A stretch of DNA of 20,556 nucleotides from NCBI GenBank assembly GCA_947245315.1, contig CAMXNV010000011.1:1-20556 (forward strand). Reading direction: 5' to 3'. This DNA is from an uncultured Oscillibacter sp. (lineage in GTDB: Bacteria > Bacillota > Clostridia > Oscillospirales > Oscillospiraceae). The notes beneath the pieces are model-generated. The model was not told where the DNA came from, ran no database searches, and worked only from the letters and a program-made list of their open reading frames with translations. A program made the position numbers and the translations under genes. Every line of letters begins with the position of its first letter. Position 1 is the stretch's first letter. Shown piece by piece: positions 1 to 6,283 of this stretch.

Positions 1-187
1 CTCCCTCCGTCACGGCTTCGCCGTGCCACCTCCCTCAAAGAGGGAGGCTTTGGGGAGCAGGATGTGGGGCCCGCACTCCTGTGCGGGCCATTCCCTAGGG
101 TTTTTGCTTTCTCCCGATAGACCACCCCCCCCCCCCAGGCTCCCTCTCCGAGGGAGCTGCCGCCGCCTCTGGCGGCGGCTGAGGGAG
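1..187. repeat. Composite intergenic hairpin repeat (copy A)
   Basis: Three hairpin modules lie in a row. Module 1 (1-48) contains CACGGC-TTC-GCCGTG and CCTCCCT/AGGGAGG stems. Module 2 (68-89) is GGCCCGCAC-TCCT-GTGCGGGCC. Module 3 (138-187) contains GGCTCCCTC/GAGGGAGC and CCGCCGCC/GGCGGCGG stems. The whole starts with CTCCCTC and ends with GAGGGAG, so its ends are inverted. Module 1 recurs at 6388-6435 with one mismatch, and modules 2 and 3 recur at 6442-6463 and 6284-6333. A 13-base CGATAGACCACCC fragment (115-127) matches the inverted end of the element at 6093-6204, and a run of 12 C follows at 125-136. No coding sequence is supported in 1-317. This is a REP-like non-coding repeat. Confidence 0.8.
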
Positions 188-229
188 TTCCCCCGCAGGG
201 CCGCCCTCCCATCCTCCCGCCTCCCCCAG

Positions 230-246
230 AAAACTGTCACAGTTTT
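230..246. promoter_or_regulatory. Palindrome upstream of the deacetylase promoter
   Basis: AAAACTG-TCA-CAGTTTT is a perfect inverted repeat with 7-bp arms, ending 27 bp before the -10 box at 274-279. It could be an operator, or a weak hairpin terminator for upstream transcription. Only the symmetry is seen; the role is inferred. Confidence 0.3.
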
Positions 247-270
247 GTTACACCTTTTTGCCGGAATATC

Positions 271-279
271 TGGTATACT
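271..279 (+). promoter_or_regulatory. Extended -10 promoter for the deacetylase-cdd operon
   Basis: TGGTATACT is an extended -10 (TG-N-TATACT) about 40 bp before the start codon at 318. No good -35 box lies 17 bp upstream, which fits an extended -10 promoter. Confidence 0.5.
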
Positions 280-317
280 GAGCTTACCGAATTTTCGACA
301 GAAAGGACGCCCACGAA

Positions 318-1529
318 ATGCGCCGTCTTCTTTGCCTTTTGTTGTTGCTCTTTCTCCTCTCCGCCTGCGCCGCGCCCGGCGCCCCCGCCGAGGAGGTCCC
401 CCCGGAAGCGCCTCCCGAGGAGGCCCCGCTGCCGGAGGAGCCGCCTCCGCCCCCGGAGCCGGAGCCCTATGAGATCGGGGACCCCACCGAGGAGCGGGAG
501 GGCTACGTCCCCTGGACCGGCGTGGTGGAGCACCTCTTTTTCCACCCCGTCATCGCCTACCCGGAGCTGGCCTTCGACGGGGACAGCCAGGCCAACGGGC
601 TGGACGACTTCATGGTCACCGTAGGCGAGTACAACAAAATCCTGGAGAGCGTCTACGAGAAGGGCTATGTCCTGGTGGACATCAACAGCGTCTGGAGCCA
701 GGAGGAGGGGGAGGAGGGCCCCAAGATGGTCCGGAACACCCTCTATCTTCCCGAGGGGAAGAAGCCCCTGGTCCTCAGCTACGACGACACGAACTATTAC
801 CCCTACATGCTGGAAAACGGCTTTGCCCACAAGCTGGTCATCGGCGAGGACCTGAAAATCGCCTCCTGGGGCAAGGACCCCCAGGGGAACGAGGTGGTCA
901 GCCGGGACCTGGACGCCATCCCCATTCTGGACAAATTCGTGGAGGAGCACCCGGACTTCTCCCCCTTCGGGGCCAAGGGCTGCCTGAGCCTGACGGGCTA
1001 CGAGGGCATCCTGGGCTACCGGACCCAGACGGACACCCAGGAGTGGGACGACGCCAAGGAGGCCAACCGCCAGAAGGAGCGGGAGGCCGTGAAGCCCATT
1101 GTGGAGGAGCTCCGCCGGACGGGCTGGACCTTCGGCAGCCACACCTGGGGGCACATCCGCCTGGGGGACGGGAACATGACCCGCATTGAGGCCGACACCC
1201 AGCGCTGGCTGGACGAGGTGGGCAGCCTGGTGGGGGAGACCACGATCCTCTTCTACCCCCACGGCGAGCGCCCCGACGGCAACGACTGGACCCAGACGGG
1301 CCCGGCCTTCCAGTACCTACATAGCCAGGGCTTCCGGGTCTTTTGCTCCGTGGGCACGGAGAGCTTCAGCTTCATCAAAAAGGACATCTGCGCCGTGATC
1401 TGCGACCGCCTCCACCCCGACGGCACGACCCTCCGCCGCTCCCGGGAGCGCTACCTGCAATTCTACGACGCCAAGGACATCATCGACCTGGAGGTCCGCC
1501 CGGAGAGGGAAATCTCCTGGGCGGAATAA
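318..1529 (+). CDS. Polysaccharide deacetylase family lipoprotein
   Basis: This is a 403-residue secreted lipoprotein. Residues 1-17 form a signal peptide with lipobox LSAC, so Cys17 should be lipidated and the protein anchored outside the membrane. A Pro/Glu-rich linker covers about residues 18-55. The rest resembles the NodB/polysaccharide deacetylase fold: LSYDD at 153-157 fits metal-binding motif 1, HTWGH at 275-279 fits the HxxxH zinc motif, and FYPHGE at 312-317 lies where motif 3 is expected, though the usual Arg is absent. By family it would remove acetyl groups from a cell-wall or surface polysaccharide; the substrate is unknown. AAAGGA at 302-307 serves as ribosome binding site. cdd follows after 24 bp, so the two are probably co-transcribed without an obvious functional link. 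Confidence 0.85.
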   Translation: MRRLLCLLLLLFLLSACAAPGAPAEEVPPEAPPEEAPLPEEPPPPPEPEPYEIGDPTEEREGYVPWTGVVEHLFFHPVIAYPELAFDGDSQANGLDDFMVTVGEYNKILESVYEKGYVLVDINSVWSQEEGEEGPKMVRNTLYLPEGKKPLVLSYDDTNYYPYMLENGFAHKLVIGEDLKIASWGKDPQGNEVVSRDLDAIPILDKFVEEHPDFSPFGAKGCLSLTGYEGILGYRTQTDTQEWDDAKEANRQKEREAVKPIVEELRRTGWTFGSHTWGHIRLGDGNMTRIEADTQRWLDEVGSLVGETTILFYPHGERPDGNDWTQTGPAFQYLHSQGFRVFCSVGTESFSFIKKDICAVICDRLHPDGTTLRRSRERYLQFYDAKDIIDLEVRPEREISWAE

Positions 1530-1553
1530 GAAAGTAAGAAAGGAGCGTTTGCC

Positions 1554-1955
1554 ATGACAAGAGAAGAACTGAAAGCCGCCGCCGTGGCCATGCTGGACCG
1601 GGCCTATATACCCTACTCCCACTTCCCCGTGGGGGCGGCCCTGGAGTGCTCCGACGGCACGGTCTTCACGGGCTGCAACATCGAGAACGCCGCCTACTCC
1701 CCCACTCTCTGCGCCGAGCGGGTGGCCGTGGCCAAGGCCGTCAGCGAGGGGCACCGGGACTTCGCCCGCATCGTGGTAGCCGGGCGGTGCGAGGACTTCT
1801 GCGTCCCCTGCGCCGTCTGCCGCCAAGTGCTCTACGAGTTCGCCCCGGACATGGAGGTCATCAGCCTCAACGGCAAGGGGGAGGAGCTGGCCCTGACCCT
1901 CCGGGAGCTGCTGCCCCACGGCTTCGGGCCGGATTACCTGCTGAAAGAGGAATAA
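1554..1955 (+). CDS. cdd: Cytidine deaminase
   Basis: This 133-residue cytoplasmic enzyme deaminates cytidine and deoxycytidine to uridine and deoxyuridine in pyrimidine salvage. The length matches the homotetrameric class. The sequence shows the zinc site: Cys53 in the CAE motif with catalytic Glu55, then PCAVC with Cys86 and Cys89. The NIENAAYSPTLCAER stretch is typical of the family. AAAGGAG at 1539-1545 is 8 bp from the ATG. It follows the deacetylase lipoprotein by 24 bp and is followed by a hairpin terminator, so it ends the operon. It is separated from the other nucleoside genes of the window (deoC, deoD, nucleoside-binding lipoprotein). Confidence 0.96.
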   Translation: MTREELKAAAVAMLDRAYIPYSHFPVGAALECSDGTVFTGCNIENAAYSPTLCAERVAVAKAVSEGHRDFARIVVAGRCEDFCVPCAVCRQVLYEFAPDMEVISLNGKGEELALTLRELLPHGFGPDYLLKEE

Positions 1956-1957
1956 AG

Positions 1958-1986
1958 AAACGCCCCGCCGTCAAGGCGGAGCGTTT
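1958..1986 (+). terminator. Terminator after cdd
   Basis: AAACGCCCCGCC-GTCAA-GGCGGAGCGTTT forms a 12-bp stem with one mismatch, starting 3 bp after the cdd stop. The T run is only three bases, so termination strength is uncertain. Confidence 0.6.
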
Positions 1987-1989
1987 GGC

Positions 1990-2153
1990 GGGAGTGTCTG
2001 AATGCGCATTTTGTAGGGGCGGACCTGCGTGTCCGCCCTTCTCCCGGAACCTGGGCACTTTTTATGGAAGGGCGAACACATACATGGGTCCGCCCTTCTC
2101 CCGGAACCTGGGCGCTCCCTATAGAAGGGCGGACACATAGGTCCGCCCCTACA
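1990..2153. repeat. TGTAGGGGCG-type inverted-repeat element with internal direct repeats
   Basis: TGTAGGGGCGGAC at 2012-2024 is mirrored by GTCCGCCCCTACA at 2141-2153. Inside, a 26-bp segment at 2031-2056 is repeated perfectly at 2088-2113 (57-bp period). The left flank GGGAGTGTCTGA at 1990-2001, followed by GCGCATTTT, matches the outer end of the element at 11736-11892, so both belong to one family. The right flank lacks that outer end, so this copy looks truncated or recombined. No coding sequence is seen. Confidence 0.8.
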
Positions 2154-2199
2154 GGGCGAAATCTCCGAATAGGACTCTGCGCTTGCTTACAGGCGGGGC

Positions 2200-2355
2200 C
2201 TATCTCCTCCGGTTCGCCCGGCTGATTCTGGAGAGCACGATGCCGGCGGCCACGCAGATCAGCCCCACGATGAGCAGCGGGCTGTCCGCGTGCCGGACCA
2301 GCAGGAAGATTCCCAGGAGAAGAAAGACCAGCCCAACAATCCCAACCGCGTACAT
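2200..2355 (-). CDS. Small two-helix membrane protein (51 aa)
   Basis: A 51-residue hydrophobic protein starts MYAVGIVGLV. Two predicted membrane segments cover about residues 3-20 and 27-43, and it ends with a basic tail (SRANRRR). The reading frame is open further upstream, but GGGAGG lies 9 bp before the ATG at 2355, while the upstream part has no such signal and would cross the hairpin at 2379-2397. It is separated from the MBL-fold gene by that hairpin. No function is recognised. It could belong to the preceding operon by read-through, or be a stand-alone small membrane protein. Confidence 0.6.
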   Translation of the reverse strand: MYAVGIVGLVFLLLGIFLLVRHADSPLLIVGLICVAAGIVLSRISRANRRR

Positions 2356-2378
2356 AGGCCGTAACCTCCCATTCGCGT

Positions 2379-2403
2379 CCCTGCCGGTCAGGCAGGGCTT
2401 TTT
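2379..2403 (+). terminator. Plus-strand terminator-like hairpin
   Basis: CCCTGCC-GGTCA-GGCAGGG is followed by CTTTTT on the plus strand. The neighbouring genes run on the minus strand, so it would stop antisense or read-through transcription from cdd, not the gene ends beside it. On the minus strand the stem is perfect but lacks a T run. Confidence 0.5.
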
Positions 2404-2408
2404 CCTTG

Positions 2409-3146
2409 TCAGAACTCGAAAACCTGCCCGGCCCGTTCCACAGGAACCGTGCGGCCTGTAAAGGCGGGATACTTTTCCAGAAATTTCCTGGTAAACTGGA
2501 AGTCCCCCCACTGGTGCATGGGCAGGAAGCGCCGGATGTTCGCCGTTTCGAGGAAATACGCCGGGCCCCGGAAGCCGTCCTCCCCCAGCCGGGGGTCCAG
2601 GGGCAGCATGGCCAGGCCGATGTCCCGGCCCCGGAGGGGCTCCACGTACTTTTTAAAGTTTGCTTCCATATTATGGTTCCAGGACCGGTCCTCGCCCTCC
2701 CAGTGCCACCAGTTCAGGTCTCCGGCGTGGAAGAGGGTCTCGCCGTCCGGCAGGGTCACCAGGAAGGCGACGCCCTCGTCGGTGGAGGGCAAGGTCTCAA
2801 TTTCCGCCTGGGGCAGGGAGAGGGTCTGGCCGCCCCGGCGCACCCGGGCCTTTCCCGCCGTCACCGGGGAGACGCCCCAGCGCTGGCGGCGGCGGAGGTC
2901 CAGGGAGATGCCCTTGCCCAGGAGGAAATAGACGTCATGGTCCCCGTCGTCCAGGACCTCGTCCTTCCATTTGTCCAGGGCAAAAATCTCCGGCTTGAAG
3001 TGGTCCTCGTGCCGGTGGCTGGCGAAGACGTACAGGGGGACCCCCGGACGCAGCGCCGGGAGCTCCCCCTTCCACCAGTCGAACAGCAGCGTGACGGAGT
3101 CCGCCTCCACCAGGAAGCCGCTGTGATCCAGAAAGGTGACCCGCAT
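2409..3146 (-). CDS. MBL-fold metallo-hydrolase
   Basis: This 245-residue cytoplasmic protein has the metallo-beta-lactamase fold signature: HRHEDH at 44-49 (HxHxDH zinc motif) and FHAGDLNWW at 139-147, which carries the second metal-ligand region (His140, Asp143). It begins directly with a strand-rich MRVTFLDHSG stretch and has no signal peptide. Proteins like this are annotated as MBL-fold hydrolases of unknown substrate. A UlaG/RomA-like subfamily is possible but cannot be decided here. Its ATG overlaps the stop codon of the upstream YbjQ-family gene by one base (TAATG), so the two are probably translationally coupled. It is the last gene of a three-gene minus-strand operon. Confidence 0.85.
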   Translation of the reverse strand: MRVTFLDHSGFLVEADSVTLLFDWWKGELPALRPGVPLYVFASHRHEDHFKPEIFALDKWKDEVLDDGDHDVYFLLGKGISLDLRRRQRWGVSPVTAGKARVRRGGQTLSLPQAEIETLPSTDEGVAFLVTLPDGETLFHAGDLNWWHWEGEDRSWNHNMEANFKKYVEPLRGRDIGLAMLPLDPRLGEDGFRGPAYFLETANIRRFLPMHQWGDFQFTRKFLEKYPAFTGRTVPVERAGQVFEF

Positions 3147-3457
3147 TATTTCAGCTTCACCGCCGTGCCGTAGGCCACCACCTCGGCGGCGCCCTGCATC
3201 ACGGAAGACGAGCCGTATCGGATGTTGACCACCGCGTCGGCTCCCAGGGCGTTGGCCTCGTCCACCATGCGTTTGGTGGCGATCTGCCGGGCCTCGTTCA
3301 GCATCTCGGTGTAGCCCACGATCTCGCCTCCCACCAGGGTTTTCATCCCGGCCATAAAGTCCTTGCCGAAGTTCTTGGACTGAACCACGGTACCCTTCAC
3401 GATTCCCAGGGCCTCAATCTCTCTCCCGGGGACATGGTCAATATTCAGCAGCAGCAT
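3146..3457 (-). CDS. YbjQ/UPF0145 family protein
   Basis: This 103-residue protein begins MLLLNIDHVPG. An in-frame ATG exists 24 bp upstream, but it would translate the GGAGGAG ribosome binding site itself, which sits 6 bp before the ATG at 3457, so the shorter start is chosen. The sequence matches the YbjQ (UPF0145, sometimes called heavy-metal-binding) family: GIVKGTVVQSKNFGKD, GGEIVGYTEMLNEARQIA, and ANALGADAVVNIRY followed by VVAYGTAVKL. The family is thought to form pentamers and its biochemical role is not settled. It overlaps the upstream membrane-protein gene by 20 bp and the downstream MBL gene by 1 bp, a tight operon. Confidence 0.9.
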   Translation of the reverse strand: MLLLNIDHVPGREIEALGIVKGTVVQSKNFGKDFMAGMKTLVGGEIVGYTEMLNEARQIATKRMVDEANALGADAVVNIRYGSSSVMQGAAEVVAYGTAVKLK

Positions 3458-3695
3458 CGGATTCTCCTCCTTCAATTTCATGAAAACGTTCTTTTAACAC
3501 AACCAGGGCGGGGACGATCAGCCCTCCGCACGAGCCCGCCAGGGCGGCGAAGAGCCAGACGAGCCACCCGGGCAGGTCCGGAATAAAGCACAGAGCGGCA
3601 AACAGGGCGGCGCAGGCCAGCTGGAACAGGGAGAAGAGGGCGACGCTCAGCGCGGCCTGCCGCCGGCGGCGCCGGGCATTCAGGGGAGACGGCAT
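3438..3695 (-). CDS. Two-helix membrane protein with conserved acidic tail (85 aa)
   Basis: An Arg-rich N-terminus (ARRRRRQ, residues 7-13) is followed by two hydrophobic segments at about 14-38 and 42-67. The C-terminal tail ERFHEIEGGESDAAAEY ends in Tyr. The tail closely matches those of the 83-aa membrane protein at 4641-4892 and of the MerR protein at 4876-5526, so the three share a membrane module. GGAGGAA precedes the ATG at 3695. It is the first gene of the operon with ybjQ and the MBL hydrolase and overlaps ybjQ by 20 bp. No function is known to me. The positive-inside rule suggests a cytoplasmic N-terminus and, with two helices, a cytoplasmic tail. Confidence 0.8.
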   Translation of the reverse strand: MPSPLNARRRRRQAALSVALFSLFQLACAALFAALCFIPDLPGWLVWLFAALAGSCGGLIVPALVVLKERFHEIEGGESDAAAEY

Positions 3696-3758
3696 AGGGG
3701 ATTCCTCCTTTTTTGAACGGTTCCAGCTTTTGGCCTCTGCCGGAAAAGCGGGAAAGAC

Positions 3759-3787
3759 TTGCGGTGGGAGCCTGTTTATGATATAAT
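3759..3787 (+). promoter_or_regulatory. Promoter for the PilZ gene
   Basis: A perfect TATAAT at 3782-3787 lies 17 bp after TTGCGG (3759-3764, three of six consensus bases). The start codon is about 67 bp downstream. Confidence 0.55.
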
Positions 3788-3804
3788 GCCCAGGAAGTGG
3801 TCAA
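3778..3804 (-). promoter_or_regulatory. Possible divergent promoter for the membrane protein-ybjQ operon
   Basis: On the minus strand TTGACC (3799-3804) and TATCAT (3778-3783) are separated by 15 bp, shorter than ideal. The -10 box overlaps the plus-strand TATAAT, so the two promoters would compete. Confidence 0.35.
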
Positions 3805-3854
3805 CAGATGCCTGCTCCCGAGCGGGCGAATTTTAACAATACAGGTGGTGCGGT

Positions 3855-4592
3855 ATGGGTATTTTTTCTTCTTTCTTGTCCCGCGATCAGGACTATTTGC
3901 CGGAAGAGACGGCGGCGGTCCAGCCCGTCATCGAGGACCGGCCCTCGGACTTTCCGGAAATCTGCAACGAAATGCCCATCGAGGTGGTGGAGAAGACCGG
4001 GCGGGTGCTGAACACCGGCCTGATTACCTCCCACCAGGGGATGGAGATCTCGGTGGGCCGCCTCCCCGGGGGGCTGTCCTTTAAAATCTGCCCGCCGGAC
4101 AGCACGGTGTATGTCCGGGGCTGTGACAACAAGATGACGCAGTTCTACCTCCGGGCCACCGTGGAGGAGTCCTCCCGGACCCAGATGAAGCTGCGGGACC
4201 TGGAGCCGGAGGTCCACGACAATCACCGGGACACCTTCCGCCTGTCGGTGAACGCCCCCATCTCCATTTACTACATGAGCGACGAGCGCCAGGAGCGGCC
4301 CGAGGCCTGCACCCTGGTGGACATCAGCACGGGGGGCTGCTGCCTCCAGTCGGAGTACCTCCACGGAGAGGGGGAAGTGCTGCGCCTCAAGGTCAAGCTG
4401 GAGGACTACGTGGCCATGGATTTCGTGGGCGAGGTCATCCGGGTGGTGGAGTGCGGCCCCAAGGAGTTCCGGTACGGCATCCTGTTTGCCCAGCTGAAAA
4501 AGGAGGAGATCAACGCGCTGACGAAGATTCTCTTCAACATGCAGCTGGGGAACCGGCGGGAGCACAGCCGCACCGAGGAGGGGCACTGGTAA
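3855..4592 (+). CDS. PilZ domain protein (YcgR-like)
   Basis: This 245-residue cytoplasmic protein has a C-terminal PilZ domain that binds cyclic di-GMP. The binding motifs are intact: RxxxR at Arg125-Arg129 (HRDTFRL) and DxSxxG at Asp156-Gly161 (DISTGG). The N-terminal half (about 40-115) fits a YcgR-N/YcgR_2-like beta domain. In flagellated clostridia such proteins act as brakes or adaptors on motility, but no flagellar gene is in the window, so the target is unknown. The ribosome binding site is weak (AGGTGG at 3843-3848). It is a single-gene unit with its own promoter and a strong terminator at 4607. Confidence 0.88.
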   Translation: MGIFSSFLSRDQDYLPEETAAVQPVIEDRPSDFPEICNEMPIEVVEKTGRVLNTGLITSHQGMEISVGRLPGGLSFKICPPDSTVYVRGCDNKMTQFYLRATVEESSRTQMKLRDLEPEVHDNHRDTFRLSVNAPISIYYMSDERQERPEACTLVDISTGGCCLQSEYLHGEGEVLRLKVKLEDYVAMDFVGEVIRVVECGPKEFRYGILFAQLKKEEINALTKILFNMQLGNRREHSRTEEGHW

Positions 4593-4606
4593 TAGAGGGA
4601 TTCCCG

Positions 4607-4635
4607 GGCGGGGCGCGAAAGCGTCCCGCCTTTTT
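4607..4635 (+). terminator. Terminator after the PilZ gene
   Basis: GGCGGGGCGC-GAAA-GCGTCCCGCC is a 10-bp stem with one G-U pair and a GAAA loop, followed by TTTTT. It starts 15 bp after the stop codon. Confidence 0.88.
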
Positions 4636-4640
4636 GGGGC

Positions 4641-4892
4641 TCAATACCGGCTGGCTTCCTCCTCCTCGCCGCCGTCGATCTCGTCCAGCCGCTGGAGCAG
4701 GGCCTTGATGACGCCCACGATCACCGCGCCGCCCAGGAGGGCGTAGGCCAGCAAGAGGACCGTCAGGAGAAAGTCCGCCCGGGCGATGCCCCCCAGGGCC
4801 GCCAGGAGCAGCATCATCAGAGGGATCATATACAGCACCACCGCCACGGTGATGACAATGGGGGCGATTTTCTTCTTAGTAGTTTTTCGCAT
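4641..4892 (-). CDS. Two-helix membrane protein paired with the MerR regulator (83 aa)
   Basis: A Lys-rich start (MRKTTKKK) is followed by two membrane segments at about 9-34 and 40-65, then the tail ALLQRLDEIDGGEEEEASRY. Both the first helix (IAPIVITVAVVL) and the tail resemble the membrane part of the upstream MerR protein (VAPVVITTLMVL; LVQRIREIGKGEIDDAKNY), so the two probably arose by duplication. GGAGAG precedes the ATG at 4892 inside the end of merR, and the genes overlap by 17 bp, so they should be translated together. Function is unknown; interaction with the MerR membrane domain is a plausible inference. Confidence 0.82.
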   Translation of the reverse strand: MRKTTKKKIAPIVITVAVVLYMIPLMMLLLAALGGIARADFLLTVLLLAYALLGGAVIVGVIKALLQRLDEIDGGEEEEASRY

Positions 4893-5526
4893 CGTCGATC
4901 TCTCCTTTCCCGATCTCCCGAATTCGCTGGACCAGAGCCAGCACCACGCCGCCGATGATGACCAGGGGGAACAGGGCGATGACCGCCAGCATAAAGGCGG
5001 GGGGCGCGTCGGCGGCGCTCAGGGCGATGAGCCAGAGAATCAGGCCCACCAAGGCACCCATCAGCAGGACCATCAGCGTGGTGATGACCACCGGGGCCAC
5101 GTAGCGGATCCGGACGTCCTTTTTCTGCTTGTTCTGGAAGGTGGCCCCGCTCTGTTCCATGGCCTCCATCTCCTTTAAGATGCCCCCGGCGTCCAGATCG
5201 CCCAGGCGCTCCTGGCGGTCCGTGAGGCGGTCGCAGAGGCGGATGGACTGCTCCAGGTTGTCCCGGTCCCGCTCCAGGGAGACCAGGTGGCGGCGCATGC
5301 CGTCGCCCACGGTGTGGGCCCCGCTCTGCATGCGGCGAATCTCCTCCAGGGGGACGCCCAGCTTTCGCATGAGCTTGATCTGGAGGAGGGTGTTGACCTC
5401 GGCTTCGCCGTAGTCCCGGTAGCCGTTCTCCAGGTTTCGCCGGGGGGCCAGGAGGCCCTCGGATTCGTAGAAGCGGATGTTCTTACGGGTGATGCCCACC
5501 AGGGCTTCTACTTCGTTGATTTTCAT
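4876..5526 (-). CDS. Membrane-anchored MerR family transcriptional regulator
   Basis: This 216-residue protein has a MerR DNA-binding domain at about residues 1-70 (MKINEVEALVGITRKNIRFY, then the ESEGLL and NGYRDY wing). A helical dimerisation region follows (about 75-105), then two membrane helices at about 144-171 and 177-200, and a cytoplasmic tail ending DDAKNY. Soluble MerR proteins carry an effector domain where this one has membrane helices, so it may sense a membrane signal or a partner. The ATG at 5526 has a GAGGTGA ribosome binding site; the frame is open far upstream but that part lies in repeats and lacks similarity. The promoter at 5552-5582 has a MerR-type architecture, so autoregulation is likely. 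Confidence 0.88.
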   Translation of the reverse strand: MKINEVEALVGITRKNIRFYESEGLLAPRRNLENGYRDYGEAEVNTLLQIKLMRKLGVPLEEIRRMQSGAHTVGDGMRRHLVSLERDRDNLEQSIRLCDRLTDRQERLGDLDAGGILKEMEAMEQSGATFQNKQKKDVRIRYVAPVVITTLMVLLMGALVGLILWLIALSAADAPPAFMLAVIALFPLVIIGGVVLALVQRIREIGKGEIDDAKNY

Positions 5527-5551
5527 AACCCTCACCTCGGTTTCCGCTTCT

Positions 5552-5582
5552 ATGATACACCTTCCAGCAGGGGGAAGGTCAA
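5552..5582 (-). promoter_or_regulatory. MerR-type promoter/operator of the merR operon
   Basis: On the minus strand TTGACC (5577-5582) and TATCAT (5552-5557) are separated by 19 bp, the long spacer characteristic of MerR-activated promoters. Between and overlapping them is a perfect dyad ACCTTCC (5559-5565)/GGAAGGT (5573-5579) with a 7-bp centre. The start codon follows 25 bp downstream. The geometry is seen; regulation by the adjacent MerR is inferred. Confidence 0.75.
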
Positions 5583-5680
5583 GAGGAATTTTAAAAATTT
5601 CCCCCAAAAGGGGGGATGGTGCTCGCCCCTGCGGGCGGGAGGCTTGGCAGTCAGCGATGGCTGGTGCAATGCACCCCCCA

Positions 5681-5715
5681 TTCTCTCTTTTTCTTCCAGG
5701 AAGAAAAAAAGAGAA
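5681..5715. repeat. Long A/T-C hairpin in the gene-free region
   Basis: Arms at 5681-5697 and 5699-5715 are complementary at 16 of 17 positions (TTCTCTC.../...AAGAGAA) around a single base. GGTGCA-A-TGCACC at 5662-5674 is a second small palindrome. A partial third copy of the purine-rich arm lies at about 5730-5750. The 5583-6531 stretch contains no supportable gene; it holds only this and the repeats listed next. Confidence 0.65.
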
Positions 5716-5904
5716 TGCGCCGTGCACGGTGGAAGAGAGAAAAAGAAGTAGGGACGCGAAGGACGGGGGCGCGCCTGAATGATCGGCGGAGCCGGAATGA
5801 CTTCCCACGCGAGTTTAGATTGAGCGGGGGTTTGTCCGATATCGAATCGACCAGCTACTCTTTTCGCTGGCGCTACCCTGGAGAGGGAAGCGGTTTAGTG
5901 GGAG

Positions 5905-6068
5905 CCCTCTCAGTCTGGCCTTTGGCCAGACAGCTCCCCCTTTTGGGGAGCCAAGTAGGGAGTGCGGGTAGCCCTAGCTGTTTCCGAAGAGGGTAGTCCG
6001 TTCCTCCGGCAAGCCTACTTGCCTCTCCCTTTGGGAGAGGTGGCACGGCGAAGCCGTGACGGAGAGGG
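5905..6068. repeat. Composite intergenic hairpin repeat (copy B)
   Basis: The left module (5905-5955) is CCCTCTCAG, stem TCTGGCC/GGCCAGA, then AGCTCCCC/GGGGAGC. The right module (6021-6068) is GCCTCTCCC/GGGAGAGG, then CACGGC-GAA-GCCGTG and GGAGAGGG. The left end CCCTCTC and the right end GAGAGGG are inverted. It has the same modular grammar as copies A and C with different stem sequences. Confidence 0.72.
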
Positions 6069-6092
6069 CTCCTCCCGGAACTTCTCATTTAT

Positions 6093-6204
6093 CGATAGAC
6101 CACCCTGTAGGGAAGGGGCTCCGTCCCCTTCCGTTTCTCCGGAAGTGCCTAGCTTTCGGAAGACGGGGCGGGACAGAGCCCGCCCCCTACAGGGTGGTCT
6201 ATCG
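6093..6204. repeat. 112-bp MITE-like element with 20-bp perfect inverted ends
   Basis: CGATAGACCACCCTGTAGGG at 6093-6112 is the exact reverse complement of 6185-6204. The interior has further stems (GGAAGGGG/CCCCTTCC; GGGGCGGG/CCCGCCCC) and no reading frame. A 13-base piece of its end occurs at 115-127, and a diverged half follows at 6204-6240. A non-autonomous mobile element is likely by structure. Confidence 0.7.
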
Positions 6205-6283
6205 GTAGCCCACCCCGTAGGGGCCGCCGCCCTCGGCGGCCCATCCTCCCGGAACGCTGATACTTCGGTAGGCACAACCCCAA

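Noticed and set aside
125..136. Run of 12 C as a phase-variable tract
   Set aside because: It lies in non-coding repeat sequence away from a promoter; it could equally be a sequencing length error.
237..1262. Long open frame on the minus strand opposite the deacetylase gene
   Set aside because: It is a by-product of GC-rich codons; the plus strand has a lipobox, deacetylase motifs and a ribosome binding site, while this frame shows only Val/Gly/Leu/His-rich sequence without a family.
5616..5996. Possible 126-aa protein in the repeat region
   Set aside because: It lies over hairpin repeats, has Arg/Ser-rich composition typical of non-coding GC DNA, and lacks a ribosome binding site.
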